A stretch of DNA of 64,000 nt. Source: Dolichospermum sp. DET69 (GTDB taxonomy: Bacteria; Cyanobacteriota; Cyanobacteriia; Cyanobacteriales; Nostocaceae). This document shows, one piece after another, positions 8,967 through 17,138 of this stretch. Location of the stretch: the NCBI GenBank assembly GCA_017355425.1, contig CP070233.1:4559501-4623500 (forward strand). The letters run 5' to 3'. Under the pieces are notes generated by a model, which was given only the letters and a program-made list of their open reading frames with translations, searched no databases and was not told where the DNA came from. The stretch's first letter is position 1, and each line of letters begins with the position of its first letter. The position numbers were made by a program, and so were the translations under genes.

Positions 8967-10289
8967 ATGTCTAAGGCTAAAAAGTTAATGGGGGTCCAAC
9001 AAGTTTTATTATCCCCAGATAACGAAACAAAAACGGTATTAGAGTATCTTTGTCAACAATCAGGCAAGATTTATAATAGTGGTGTTTACTTTGCTCGACA
9101 GACATTTTTCAAAACTGGAAAGTTGCTAACTAACAAGTTTGATTTGATTTACGAAAAATCTATCAGTAAATCACTTGTAGCTCAATCAATGCCGTCAGTC
9201 CCGATGCAACAAACTTTGATGTCAGTAGCTGAAAGTTTTAAATCTTTTAAAGAATTACGCTCTTTGTTTCTCAAAGGTCAATTACATTTTAAACCTAAAG
9301 TACCAGATTACTTAACAGGTTCTAAACTTTTCAAGGTCGCTTATCCAAATTCAGGAGGACAACCCCCAACATTAATTAACGGGCAACTTAGATTTTCTCT
9401 AGGATTAACTGTTAGACGATGGTTTGGTATTTCTGATTTTTTCCTAACAATGCCTTCAAACATTGCTTACTCAAAGGTTAAAGAGTTTACTATCCTCCCT
9501 AAGAATGAGGCTTTTTATCTGGAAATTTCTTATGAAGTCGAGAGACAAAAGCATGATTTAGATATTAGCCAAGCTCTGTCAATTGACTTAGGAACTGCCG
9601 ATAATTTAGCTGCTTGTGTTGATACTTTGGGTAATTCTTTATTGATTGATGCTCGTTCGATGAAAGCAATGAATCAGTTATGGAATAAGAAAGTATCAAC
9701 CCGTAAAGAAAATAAACCAGAAGCTTACTGGGATAATTGGTTAGACAGAGTAACCCGTAAACGCAACCATCAAATGAAAGATGGCATTAATAAAGCTGCA
9801 AAACTAATTATTGACCATTGCCTAAAGTACAGCATTGGTACATTAGTAATTGGCTGGAATGAAGGTTTTAAATCTAATGCCAATATGGGTAAATTAAACA
9901 ATCAAAAGTTCGTTCAAATGCCTTTGGGTAAACTCAAAGACCGACTAAAACAATTATGTGATTTACACGGAATTAGATTTCAAGAAACTGAAGAATCTTA
10001 TACGTCAAAAGCATCTTTCTTGGATGGAGACTCCCTACCCGTTTATGGTCAAAAACCAGAAGGGTGGAAAGCATCGGGTAAGCGCGTTAAACGTGGATTG
10101 TATCAGTCAGCTAATGGTTCAATTGTTAACGCTGATCTAAACGGCGCAGCGAACATTTTAAGAAAAGTAGCCAGCAATCTAAGCTTAGACTTAGGCTCAC
10201 TGGGTAGGCGTTGTTTGACGAACGCAGCGAGAATTAGGCTTTGGGTTTTACCTAAATCTATTCTGTCAGTAGAATCTCAGTGTCTTTAG
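8967..10289 (+). CDS. tnpB: TnpB, RNA-guided nuclease of IS200/IS605-type element
   Basis: Protein of 440 residues from the ATG at 8967; a TTG at 8952 would add five. TnpB proteins are transposon-encoded RNA-guided DNA nucleases related to Cas12. The RuvC-like triad appears as D in LSIDLGTADNLA (about 205), E in VIGWNEGFKS (about 298) and D in VNADLNGAANILRK (about 389), with TEESYTSKASFLDGD between. The usual four-Cys zinc knuckle is missing here, replaced by SGKRVKRGLYQSANG; a subgroup of cyanobacterial TnpBs shares this. The 3' end of the gene and the right end overlap, where the guide RNA (reRNA) is normally produced. Confidence 0.9.
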   Translation: MSKAKKLMGVQQVLLSPDNETKTVLEYLCQQSGKIYNSGVYFARQTFFKTGKLLTNKFDLIYEKSISKSLVAQSMPSVPMQQTLMSVAESFKSFKELRSLFLKGQLHFKPKVPDYLTGSKLFKVAYPNSGGQPPTLINGQLRFSLGLTVRRWFGISDFFLTMPSNIAYSKVKEFTILPKNEAFYLEISYEVERQKHDLDISQALSIDLGTADNLAACVDTLGNSLLIDARSMKAMNQLWNKKVSTRKENKPEAYWDNWLDRVTRKRNHQMKDGINKAAKLIIDHCLKYSIGTLVIGWNEGFKSNANMGKLNNQKFVQMPLGKLKDRLKQLCDLHGIRFQETEESYTSKASFLDGDSLPVYGQKPEGWKASGKRVKRGLYQSANGSIVNADLNGAANILRKVASNLSLDLGSLGRRCLTNAARIRLWVLPKSILSVESQCL

Positions 10290-10318
10290 ACCTGAGAGTG
10301 TCAATTGCTATTTGTCCT

Positions 10319-10478
10319 CTAGTAGTCTGTCAAGAACTAATTGACGGGTTCATTCGTTGCCATTTTGATTCTTCCTTCTTCCTTCTTCCTTCGTGTCCTT
10401 CGTTCCTATATCCCTCCGGGACGCTCCGCGAACGTGGTTCGTTTCTTATCCGTCAAAATTTATTTGACAGACTACTAG
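10319..10478. mobile_element. 160-bp MITE with 29-30-bp inverted ends
   Basis: Left arm 10319-10348 begins CTAGTAGTCTGTCAA and ends TTGACGGG. Right arm 10450-10478 is its reverse complement with a few mismatches. The inside holds pyrimidine-rich CTTCCTTCTTCC tracts and ACGCTCCGCGAACG, also seen at 18480-18535. No coding potential. It lies between tnpB and ppx. Confidence 0.75.
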
Positions 10479-10509
10479 TCCCTATTCATCTATTCACAAG
10501 TACAACAAG

Positions 10510-12144
10510 ATGGTAAATTTAATTTCGGCTAACACAGGAAATATATCCAATCAATCAGTTCACAAAAACCAGATGATTGCAGCCATTGATATTGGTACAA
10601 ATTCTTTACACATGGTGGTAGTAGAAATTGAAGCTACCCTACCATCTTTTACTATTATTGCTAGAGAAAAGGAAACAGTAAGATTAGGCGATCGCAATTT
10701 GATTACTGGAGAATTAAAACCAGAAGTGATGAGTAAAGCGATCGCTTGTTTGGGAAGATTTAAAACCCTTGCCCATAGTTTAGGCGTAGATAGTATTGTC
10801 GCGGTTGCTACTAGTGCCGTCCGTGAATCTCCCAACGGTAAGGATTTTCTGCACCAAGTGGAAACTGAAGTCGGTTTAAGCGTTGACTTAATTTCTGGAC
10901 CGGAAGAAGCCCGACGCATCTATTTAGGTGTGTTGTCGGGGATGGAATTTAACAACAAATCGCATATTATTATTGATATTGGTGGTGGTTCTACAGAATT
11001 GATTTTAGGAGACAGTGAAGAACCCCGTAGTCTTACTAGTACGAAAGTCGGTGCAGTGCGTTTAACAGGGGAATTAGTCAAATCAGATCCCATTAGCGAA
11101 AGCGAATTTAAATACCTTCAAGCTTATGCGAGAGGAATGTTAGAACGGGCTGTAGAAGAAATTCAAGGAAAACTCAAAATTGGCGATTCTCCCCAGTTAA
11201 TCGGCACATCTGGGACAATAGAAACCATTGCTACCATCCACGCCCGGGAAAAATTAGGACTTGTTCCTTCTACTCTCAACGGCTATCAATTCAGTTTGCA
11301 GGACTTGCGAACCTGGGTAAATCGCTTACGCAAGATGACCAATGTAGAACGGGGAGCGATCGCCGAGATGCCAGAAAAAAGGTCAGAAGTGATACTTTCA
11401 GGGGCAGTAATTTTACAGGAAGCCATGACCTTATTAGGCGTAGAATCTTTAACAGTCTGTGAGCGATCTTTGCGGGAAGGGGTGATTGTAGATTGGATGC
11501 TGACACATGGTTTTATTGATAATAGACTGCGGTTTCAAAGTTCCATTCGGGAACGCAGTATATTAAAAACTGCCAAAAAATACCAGACTAATTTAGAACA
11601 TAGTCAACGAGTTGCGGAATTTGCCTTGAGTTTATTTGACCAAACCCAAGGACAAATACATCATTGGGGTGCAGATGAACGTCAATTACTATGGGCTGCT
11701 GCAATTTTACACAATTGTGGTCACTATATCAGCCATTCAGCACACCACAAACATTCATACTACTTAATTAGAAATGGTGAATTACTGGGTTATAACGAAA
11801 CCGAAATCGAAATTATTGCCAATATAGCCCGTTATCATCGCAAATCTCCCCCCAAGAAAAAACATGATAGCTATCGAAATCTACTCCACAGAGAACATCG
11901 GCAAATGGTTAATCAACTCAGCGCCATTTTAAGATTAGCTGTGGCTTTAGATAGAAGACAAATAGGGGCTATTTCTCATATTCAATGTGAATATTTTCTC
12001 AATTTCAAAGAATTTAAGATGTTCATCTTTCCATCCATGATTAATGATGAATGTGCTTTGGAAATGTGGAGTTTAGATTACAAAAAAGGCATTTTCGAGG
12101 AAGAATTTGGGTTAAAGTTTGTGGCAACATTAATGAATAGATAA
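10510..12144 (+). CDS. ppx: Exopolyphosphatase / guanosine pentaphosphatase (Ppx/GppA)
   Basis: Cytosolic phosphatase of 544 residues that removes terminal phosphate from polyphosphate or pppGpp. The N-terminal ASKHA fold shows AIDIGTNSLHMVVVE (about 25-39), ATSAVRESPNG (about 100-110) and IIDIGGGSTELILG (about 156-169). The C-terminal HD-like domain includes WAAAILHNCGHYISHSAHHKH near residue 398. Length and architecture match the long Ppx form. The ATG at 10573 (MIAAIDIG) is an alternative start that would drop 21 poorly conserved residues. The upstream region contains the MITE, which may carry or separate its promoter. Confidence 0.92.
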   Translation: MVNLISANTGNISNQSVHKNQMIAAIDIGTNSLHMVVVEIEATLPSFTIIAREKETVRLGDRNLITGELKPEVMSKAIACLGRFKTLAHSLGVDSIVAVATSAVRESPNGKDFLHQVETEVGLSVDLISGPEEARRIYLGVLSGMEFNNKSHIIIDIGGGSTELILGDSEEPRSLTSTKVGAVRLTGELVKSDPISESEFKYLQAYARGMLERAVEEIQGKLKIGDSPQLIGTSGTIETIATIHAREKLGLVPSTLNGYQFSLQDLRTWVNRLRKMTNVERGAIAEMPEKRSEVILSGAVILQEAMTLLGVESLTVCERSLREGVIVDWMLTHGFIDNRLRFQSSIRERSILKTAKKYQTNLEHSQRVAEFALSLFDQTQGQIHHWGADERQLLWAAAILHNCGHYISHSAHHKHSYYLIRNGELLGYNETEIEIIANIARYHRKSPPKKKHDSYRNLLHREHRQMVNQLSAILRLAVALDRRQIGAISHIQCEYFLNFKEFKMFIFPSMINDECALEMWSLDYKKGIFEEEFGLKFVATLMNR

Positions 12145-12149
12145 AGTTG

Positions 12150-12229
12150 CTAAGTAGATGGGCTGAAATAAATATAGAATAATATCCTTGTCGGGTAAGC
12201 ATACTGCCTGTCCATATTGTATTTAATAA
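12150..12229. mobile_element. Truncated MITE of the TAAGTA family, copy B
   Basis: The left end TAAGTAGATGGGCTGAAATAA follows the ppx stop by six bases, and the inner word GCCTGTCCATATTGTATTTAAT matches the right part of copy A. The terminal TAAGTA of the right end is missing, and a transposase fragment begins directly. Confidence 0.5.
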
Positions 12230-12230
12230 A

Positions 12231-12446
12231 AGTGCTGTTACTAAAAAGATCAATCAAATTTGCAATCAAAAAGGCATATCTTCAGTATGGCAAAGAAATT
12301 TTCATGAACACATTAATCAGGATAAAAAATCATTAGAGACGATTAGAAACTACATTATTAATAATCCTTTAAATTGGGAAAATGATCCTGATAATCTTGG
12401 TGAGATTTATTATGATGGTACATTGTTATTAGATATGCCTTTTTAG
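12231..12446 (+). pseudogene. C-terminal fragment of a Y1 (IS200-like/RAYT) transposase
   Basis: Seventy-one codons in one open frame with no start encode SAVTKKINQ, then SSVWQRNFHEHI and SLETIRNYIINNPLNWEND. This is the conserved C-terminal region of REP-associated tyrosine transposases. The N-terminal part with the HuH metal site and catalytic region is absent. The fragment directly abuts the broken MITE at 12229, so a deletion or insertion junction lies there. It is not expected to be functional. Confidence 0.75.
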
Positions 12447-12477
12447 ATTTAGGGTTGATCTGTGGGTGTTTAGAATT

Positions 12478-12506
12478 GTAGGGGTTTAGCAGTGCTAAAC
12501 CCCTAC
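12478..12506. repeat. Palindrome GTAGGGGTTTAGC
   Basis: Near-perfect hairpin whose arms are GTAGGGGTTTAGCA / TGCTAAACCCCTAC. It resembles the hairpin at 18546-18573. It lies in a non-coding stretch upstream of the first 31-bp direct repeat. Confidence 0.7.
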
Positions 12507-12525
12507 GGTTTTGGGATGTGGAAGG

Positions 12526-12556
12526 GCGTAAGCGTTGCGCGACCTAGGAATCGCTT
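12526..12556 (+). repeat. 31-bp direct repeat, left copy, flanking hicAB
   Basis: Begins GCGTAAGCGTTGCGCGACC and ends AATCGCTT. It is identical over 31 bp to 13096-13126. Its last base is the first base of the hicB stop codon (reverse strand). Confidence 0.9.
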
Positions 12557-12789
12557 CATGAAGAGTACAATTTTCTACGCACAGGAGCAAAGGGAATTTC
12601 TTTACCCTTTTGTTGATAATCTTCCTTCACTATCTCCCAGGCTAATTTTAGTTCTTGCAAAGCTTCTTCGGGAGTATCACCAAAAGCTGAAATGTTAGGT
12701 ATTTCTTGGAAATGTGCTAACCAATCTCCTTGTTCATCAATATATAAATTAATTGTAAAGCCATTAAAATTATAATTATTTAAAGTCAT
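12556..12789 (-). CDS. hicB: HicB-family antitoxin
   Basis: A 77-residue HicB-type protein with the partial RNase-H-like fold: TINLYIDEQGDWLAHFQEIP, then SAFGDTPEEALQELKLAWE. It would bind and neutralise HicA and repress the operon. It overlaps hicA by one base (TAATG), so the toxin gene is first, the usual order for hicAB. No separate HTH or ribbon-helix-helix tail is obvious after FAPVRRKLYSS, so DNA binding may be weak or shared. Confidence 0.88.
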   Translation of the reverse strand: MTLNNYNFNGFTINLYIDEQGDWLAHFQEIPNISAFGDTPEEALQELKLAWEIVKEDYQQKGKEIPFAPVRRKLYSS

Positions 12790-13025
12790 TACTGATTTCC
12801 CTCTTGATATTCAAAGAACTGCTGAATTTGATAGAGTTTTGCTTTTCCATCTTTACGAGGTTGAATTGGTAAAGGTTGGCCACTAGGTGAATACCATAAA
12901 CGATGACTTCCTTTTTGACGACTAAATTCCCACCCATTCTGAATGAGGAGAGTTTCAAATTCATCAAAAGTTAGATTTTCTGGACTATTTTTAGCTTTTT
13001 GCCATAGTTTTTCTTTTTTAGTCAT
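12789..13025 (-). CDS. hicA: HicA-family mRNA interferase toxin
   Basis: HicA toxin of 78 residues from the ATG at 13025; upstream TTG and GTG codons are less likely starts. HicA is a small dsRBD-fold RNase that cuts mRNA. The catalytic His lies in SRQKGSHRLWYSPSG, followed by LPIQPRKDGKAKLYQIQQF. The sequence is somewhat longer at the N-terminus than the minimal 60-residue form. It is translationally coupled to hicB. The whole module lies between two identical 31-bp direct repeats (12526 and 13096). Confidence 0.88.
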   Translation of the reverse strand: MTKKEKLWQKAKNSPENLTFDEFETLLIQNGWEFSRQKGSHRLWYSPSGQPLPIQPRKDGKAKLYQIQQFFEYQEGNQ

Positions 13026-13095
13026 CACCAAGGCTATTATTTAGTAGATTATCCCTTGATTTTATTATAGTCTGACAGGAATTTAATTTGTGATA

Positions 13096-13126
13096 GCGTA
13101 AGCGTTGCGCGACCTAGGAATCGCTT
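13096..13126 (+). repeat. 31-bp direct repeat, right copy, flanking hicAB
   Basis: Identical to 12526-12556 and in the same orientation, 70 bp upstream of the hicA ATG. On its other side lies a gene remnant at 13141. Confidence 0.9.
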
Positions 13127-13140
13127 TTTGGGATGAAGGG

Positions 13141-13287
13141 ATGCGATATAATGGCAGTAATATTGATCTTATTTCACACGAAACAAAAACTACAAAGAAT
13201 TACCCACTGAGAGGAAAACCTATTACCATTGCTAGTGATTTTGATGAACCTCTGCCTGAACTTTGGGAAGCAATTGCTATAGTTTAA
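13141..13287 (+). pseudogene. Probable C-terminal remnant of a DUF2281-like antitoxin
   Basis: Forty-eight codons from an ATG. The tail YPLRGKPITIASDFDEPLPE resembles the end of small cyanobacterial DUF2281/antitoxin-type proteins, where a LRG...DDFDEP motif is common. The expected N-terminal two-thirds is absent and the 31-bp repeat lies just upstream. The frame could be extended to 13105 only by translating the repeat itself. It is either a truncated gene or a very short hypothetical protein. Confidence 0.4.
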
Positions 13288-13523
13288 TTCTGTCCTTCAT
13301 CACCAATACCTATAAATAAAAATTATATATGTATAAATATCACAATACAAATTTATTATGTTTACGGTTGTACAGCCCTAACCACACCTTGATATATTCA
13401 CAGAAGTATTTATCAAAACAAAGTAAAAAATACAACACTTAAATTCCAGAATTTCTTTTATTAAAAATCAGCCTAGCCGTGCTAAAGTCTTGATCTTGTT
13501 ATATTCCTTAGCTGCTTCAGCTT

Positions 13524-16500
13524 ATGCATCTGCCTTCTTTACATCCACAACACCTTGAAGAATTAGTCAAGAGTGGTGGTATAAACTTAGACTTAATTCG
13601 TTTAAATTTTAAATCGCTTCAAGGCAATAATGCTTATGAATATCTGCTAATTTCTGACCAACTCCCTCGCACCAATACAGGGATGATTAAAAATGCTTGG
13701 TTACAGCGTTATAGCCACATTACAGAAGGTGGTTGGTGGTGTTCTGGACTAGACCCCCTTAATAACTGGCAGAAGATGGAATGGGGATGTTTTAAACCCA
13801 ACCAACCGCGACAAAATCAAAAAGGTAAATCAATTAAATACGAACATCCTCCCAGCACACCCACACGCATATTTTGTTTACGCATATCCTTAGAAATTTG
13901 GCAACAAGTTGGACAACGTTACAACTTAAAATTACCGGAAAATATTACTATTAATCATGATGGAGAAGCCGAAGGTTTTTGGTCATGGGTAATTAAAAAT
14001 AAGATATCCATTGTGATTTGCGAAGGTGTGAAAAAAGCCGCAGCCCTTTTAAGCCAAGGATATGCTGCTATTGCTGTTCCTGGGATTACTAGCGGTTATC
14101 GAGTTATTAAAGATGAATTTGGCAAAGTTACCCGTCGGCAATTAATCCCCGACTTAGCAGCATTCACAACTACAAAACGCAACTTTTATATTTGTTTTGA
14201 TTTTGAAACACAAGCTAAAAAAATTGCGGCTGTGAATAACGCTATTTCCCAACTGGGTTGTTTATTTCAACAACAAAACTGCCCTGTTAAAGTTGTCGAA
14301 CTGCCAGGAAAAGAAAAAGGAGTTGATGAATTTATCATAGCTAAAGGTGTCATAGCCTTTGATAAAATTTATCGTCAAAGTCTAGATTTAGATATTTATA
14401 TTGCCCAAACCAAACCCCATACAGAGTTAACAATTCCCGCAGCACTTACCGTTAACCGTCCTTATTTGGGAAATATTGCTTTTCCTACCTCTGGCTTAGT
14501 GGGAGTAAAATCAGCCAAAGGTACAGGTAAAACCACAGCATTACAAAGCATTGTTCAACAAGCAAAAAGCCGCAATCAACCAGTTTTACTAATTACCCAT
14601 AGAATCATATTAGGACGGTTCTTGTGTGAAAAGATTGGCATTCAATGGGGAATTGACCATGCAGCATGGAGTATAGAAGCTGATGAAATACCTATTAAAT
14701 GCCCTTTACCAATTACGCCATCTTTGGGATTATGTGTAGATTCAATTTGGAAATTAAAACCCGAAGATTGGCAAGGGGCAATATTAATTTTAGATGAAGT
14801 TGAGCAATCCTTATGGCATTTACTCAATAGTAATACCTGTAAACAAAAACGGGTGAAAATTCTCCGCATTTTTCAACAATTAATTTCTACAGTTCTCACA
14901 ACTGGAGGTTTGATAATTGCTCAAGATGCCGATTTATCAGATGTATCTTTAGAATATTTACAAACTTTAGCAGGAATTAAATTAACTCCTTGGGTAGTTA
15001 TCAACGAATGGAAACCAGAAAAAGGTTGGGATACCACTTTTTATGATTCTCCAAATCCTACACCCCTAATTCATCAATTAGAATTAGATCTAATTGCTGG
15101 AAGAAAATGCTATGTAACTACCGATAGTCGGGCTGGACGTTACAGTTGTGAAACTATTGAACGTTATTTAAAAGAACGTTTACAAAAACTTAGAAGAGAA
15201 TTTCCAGAAACCTTAGTAGTTAGCAGTCATACTACGAATACACCTGGCCATGCAGCCGTTGATTTTATTGCTGCTATTAATCAGAAAATAACTGATTATG
15301 ATACTGTTTTTGTTACCCCTAGTTTGGGAACAGGAATTAGTATTGATGTCCAACATTTTGACCGAGTTTATGGCATTTTTCAAGGGGTAATTCCTGACTC
15401 AGAAGCCCGTCAAGCCTTAGCAAGAGTGCGGGATAATGTCCCCCGCATTGTTTGGTGTGCTAAACGCGGTATTGGCTTAATTGGCAGCGGGAGTACAAAT
15501 TATCGGTTATTATCTCATTGGTATCAAGAAAATCAAAAAGAAAATTTAGCTTTATTAAGTCCATTACATAAAATAGATGTAGATTTACCTCTTGTTTATG
15601 ATCCTATTCATTTACGCACTTGGGCAAAATTATCTGCCAGAGTCAATGCTTCTATTCGGCTTTATCGGCAATCAATGCAAGATGGATTGATAACTGATGG
15701 TCATCAAATTCAAATGCGAAGTAATGAAGTGCAAAATAATATTCTTCGTGATTTGCGTTTGGCATTTTTTGCCACTGAACCTAGTGATTTAGAAAATCGC
15801 AAACGCTTAATTGTAGAAATTGTGAAAGTCCAAAAAGATTGGGCGCAAAGTTTGCAAAAATCCAAGGAAATTAAACGCAAAATCAAAGAAATTAAACAGC
15901 AAAATCAATTATCAGCCGCAAATTCTGTAGCTACTGCTAAAAATATTGATTATGTAGAATATGAACAGCTATTAACTAAACATTCTCTCAGTAATGTAGA
16001 ACGTCATCAAGTAGATAAATATATCCTCAAACAAAGATATGGGATTGTAGTTACTCCCCAACTTAAATTACAGGATGAAAAGGGCTATTATGGACAATTA
16101 TTAATTCACTATTACCTAACTCATGAAAGTGAATATTTTCATGTTAAAGATCAGCAAGAATGGAGTCAGCAGTTATTATGGGGTGAAGGTCAGGTTTTTC
16201 TCCCAGATTTAAGAACTTATACGCTCAAGGTGGAAGCTATGCGGGCTTTGGGAATGCTGCAAATTTTGGAAACAGCAAGGGTATTTAAGGAAAATGATCC
16301 TGATTTGATTTGGTTAAAAAATGTGGCTGGACAAAGCAGTAAACACATTAAAAGAGCTTTAGGAATTGATTTAGTCAGAGGTAAAGAATCTGTTTCCGGA
16401 ATTAAGCTATTAAGTCGGCTTTTAGGGTTGTTGGGTTTGAAATTGCAGCAAATAAATGATGGTTATACAATTGATTTAGAAACCCTAAATGATGGTAGAG

Positions 16501-16622
16501 ATAAAATATTTACAATTTGGCATCACCGGGATGATTTGATGTTAACTTCCTTACACAACATGGAAAGGGAAATGGTTAATTTACCTGAAAAATCTCAACA
16601 TGAAGCTGTACTCATAAGTTAA
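13524..16622 (+). CDS. DUF3854 / CyRepA1-like primase-helicase replication protein
   Basis: Large protein of 1032 residues. Residues about 130-290 form a DUF3854 Toprim-like region with EGVKKAAALLSQGY and an acidic CFDFET. A P-loop ATPase follows, with Walker A SAKGTGKTTALQS (about 327-339) and Walker B AILILDEVEQS (about 418-428). Further helicase-like motifs are TPSLGTGISIDVQHF and ALARVRDNVPRIVW. The family is annotated as cyanobacterial plasmid replication protein CyRepA1 and would prime and unwind DNA. Here it sits among chromosomal genes, with no partitioning or other plasmid genes near. It may be a relic of an integrated plasmid or a chromosomal paralogue. Confidence 0.75.
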   Translation: MHLPSLHPQHLEELVKSGGINLDLIRLNFKSLQGNNAYEYLLISDQLPRTNTGMIKNAWLQRYSHITEGGWWCSGLDPLNNWQKMEWGCFKPNQPRQNQKGKSIKYEHPPSTPTRIFCLRISLEIWQQVGQRYNLKLPENITINHDGEAEGFWSWVIKNKISIVICEGVKKAAALLSQGYAAIAVPGITSGYRVIKDEFGKVTRRQLIPDLAAFTTTKRNFYICFDFETQAKKIAAVNNAISQLGCLFQQQNCPVKVVELPGKEKGVDEFIIAKGVIAFDKIYRQSLDLDIYIAQTKPHTELTIPAALTVNRPYLGNIAFPTSGLVGVKSAKGTGKTTALQSIVQQAKSRNQPVLLITHRIILGRFLCEKIGIQWGIDHAAWSIEADEIPIKCPLPITPSLGLCVDSIWKLKPEDWQGAILILDEVEQSLWHLLNSNTCKQKRVKILRIFQQLISTVLTTGGLIIAQDADLSDVSLEYLQTLAGIKLTPWVVINEWKPEKGWDTTFYDSPNPTPLIHQLELDLIAGRKCYVTTDSRAGRYSCETIERYLKERLQKLRREFPETLVVSSHTTNTPGHAAVDFIAAINQKITDYDTVFVTPSLGTGISIDVQHFDRVYGIFQGVIPDSEARQALARVRDNVPRIVWCAKRGIGLIGSGSTNYRLLSHWYQENQKENLALLSPLHKIDVDLPLVYDPIHLRTWAKLSARVNASIRLYRQSMQDGLITDGHQIQMRSNEVQNNILRDLRLAFFATEPSDLENRKRLIVEIVKVQKDWAQSLQKSKEIKRKIKEIKQQNQLSAANSVATAKNIDYVEYEQLLTKHSLSNVERHQVDKYILKQRYGIVVTPQLKLQDEKGYYGQLLIHYYLTHESEYFHVKDQQEWSQQLLWGEGQVFLPDLRTYTLKVEAMRALGMLQILETARVFKENDPDLIWLKNVAGQSSKHIKRALGIDLVRGKESVSGIKLLSRLLGLLGLKLQQINDGYTIDLETLNDGRDKIFTIWHHRDDLMLTSLHNMEREMVNLPEKSQHEAVLIS

Positions 16623-16627
16623 ACTCT

Positions 16628-16991
16628 ATTGACACTCTCACCGTCTTTAGACACTGAGATTCTTTAATCAATGAGCCAACTTACAATTGCTGGATTACTC
16701 CAACAAAAACAGAGGTCGATTCTCCTAAAGCGTTAATGACCGTATCCCTACCGTACTCGATTTTTGTATTTCATTTTTCACCAAATTTAGCTTTCCTAAA
16801 CTGCAATACTGTTAGGTATGACTACGCACTCAACCAAATTAGTTAAGTTTTTACGTTGTTTAGTTATACTTAAATTATGGAACTTTTAAAAGTATATCAC
16901 ACCTACTGTTACTAGTCAACGAGTTAGGCTAAATATTTTCGCCCGTGTCGCTTATATCTCAGCACTAAAGTGACTGAGCTTTACGCTTACC
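16628..16991 (-). mobile_element. Miniature tnpB-less relative of the 8670-10305 element
   Basis: Within the 516-bp gap after the primase-helicase gene. At 16628-16662 the reverse complement matches the right end at 10272-10305. At 16938-16991 it matches the left end at 8670-8724, including GTAAGCGTAAA and ATATAAGCGACACGGGCGAA. Both are inverted and in the order expected for an element on the minus strand. Terminal hairpins are kept with compensating changes (CTCAGCACTAAAGTGACTGAG at 16958-16978). The 275 bp inside carry no gene. It looks like a deletion derivative that can be mobilised in trans. Confidence 0.65.
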
Positions 16992-17041
16992 GAGTAATCT
17001 TGTAATCCTACATAATATGTGATAAATTACAACCACTGTAG

Positions 17042-17112
17042 GGTGCGTTAGCGCCAGCCTAACGCACCACTTATCTAGCTCAGGGTGCGTTACGGCTATG
17101 CCTAACACACCT
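17042..17112. repeat. Two GGTGCGTTA hairpins
   Basis: Two adjacent palindromes: GGTGCGTTAGCGCCAGCC with AACGCACC at 17042-17068, and AGGGTGCGTTACGG with CCTAACACACCT at 17083-17112. The motif is a common cyanobacterial intergenic repeat. Both precede the TPR gene. Confidence 0.7.
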
Positions 17113-17138
17113 TACAAATACTATATATAAGAAAACCC

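Larger units (their letters stand above)
8670..10305 (+). mobile_element. IS200/IS605-superfamily element with tnpB only (IS1341-like)
   Basis: The element carries tnpB and, divergently, a 60-codon gene; no tnpA is present. The proposed left end (8670-8724) contains an imperfect hairpin, CTC...GGCTAAAGCC...GAG, and the right end (10272-10305) contains CTCAGTGTCTTTAGACCTGAG. Such subterminal hairpins are what TnpA of this superfamily recognises. Both ends recur inverted at 16628-16991, which supports their being element ends. The tnpB stop codon lies inside the right-end hairpin. Exact cleavage sites cannot be placed by eye. Without tnpA the element would need a transposase in trans. Confidence 0.7.

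Noticed and set aside
10280-10516. 78-codon frame between tnpB and ppx
   Set aside because: It spans the element end and a MITE, with low-complexity residues; no gene support.
12492-12698. 68-codon plus-strand frame over hicB
   Set aside because: It is antisense to hicB and includes the 31-bp repeat; the hicB frame is far better supported.
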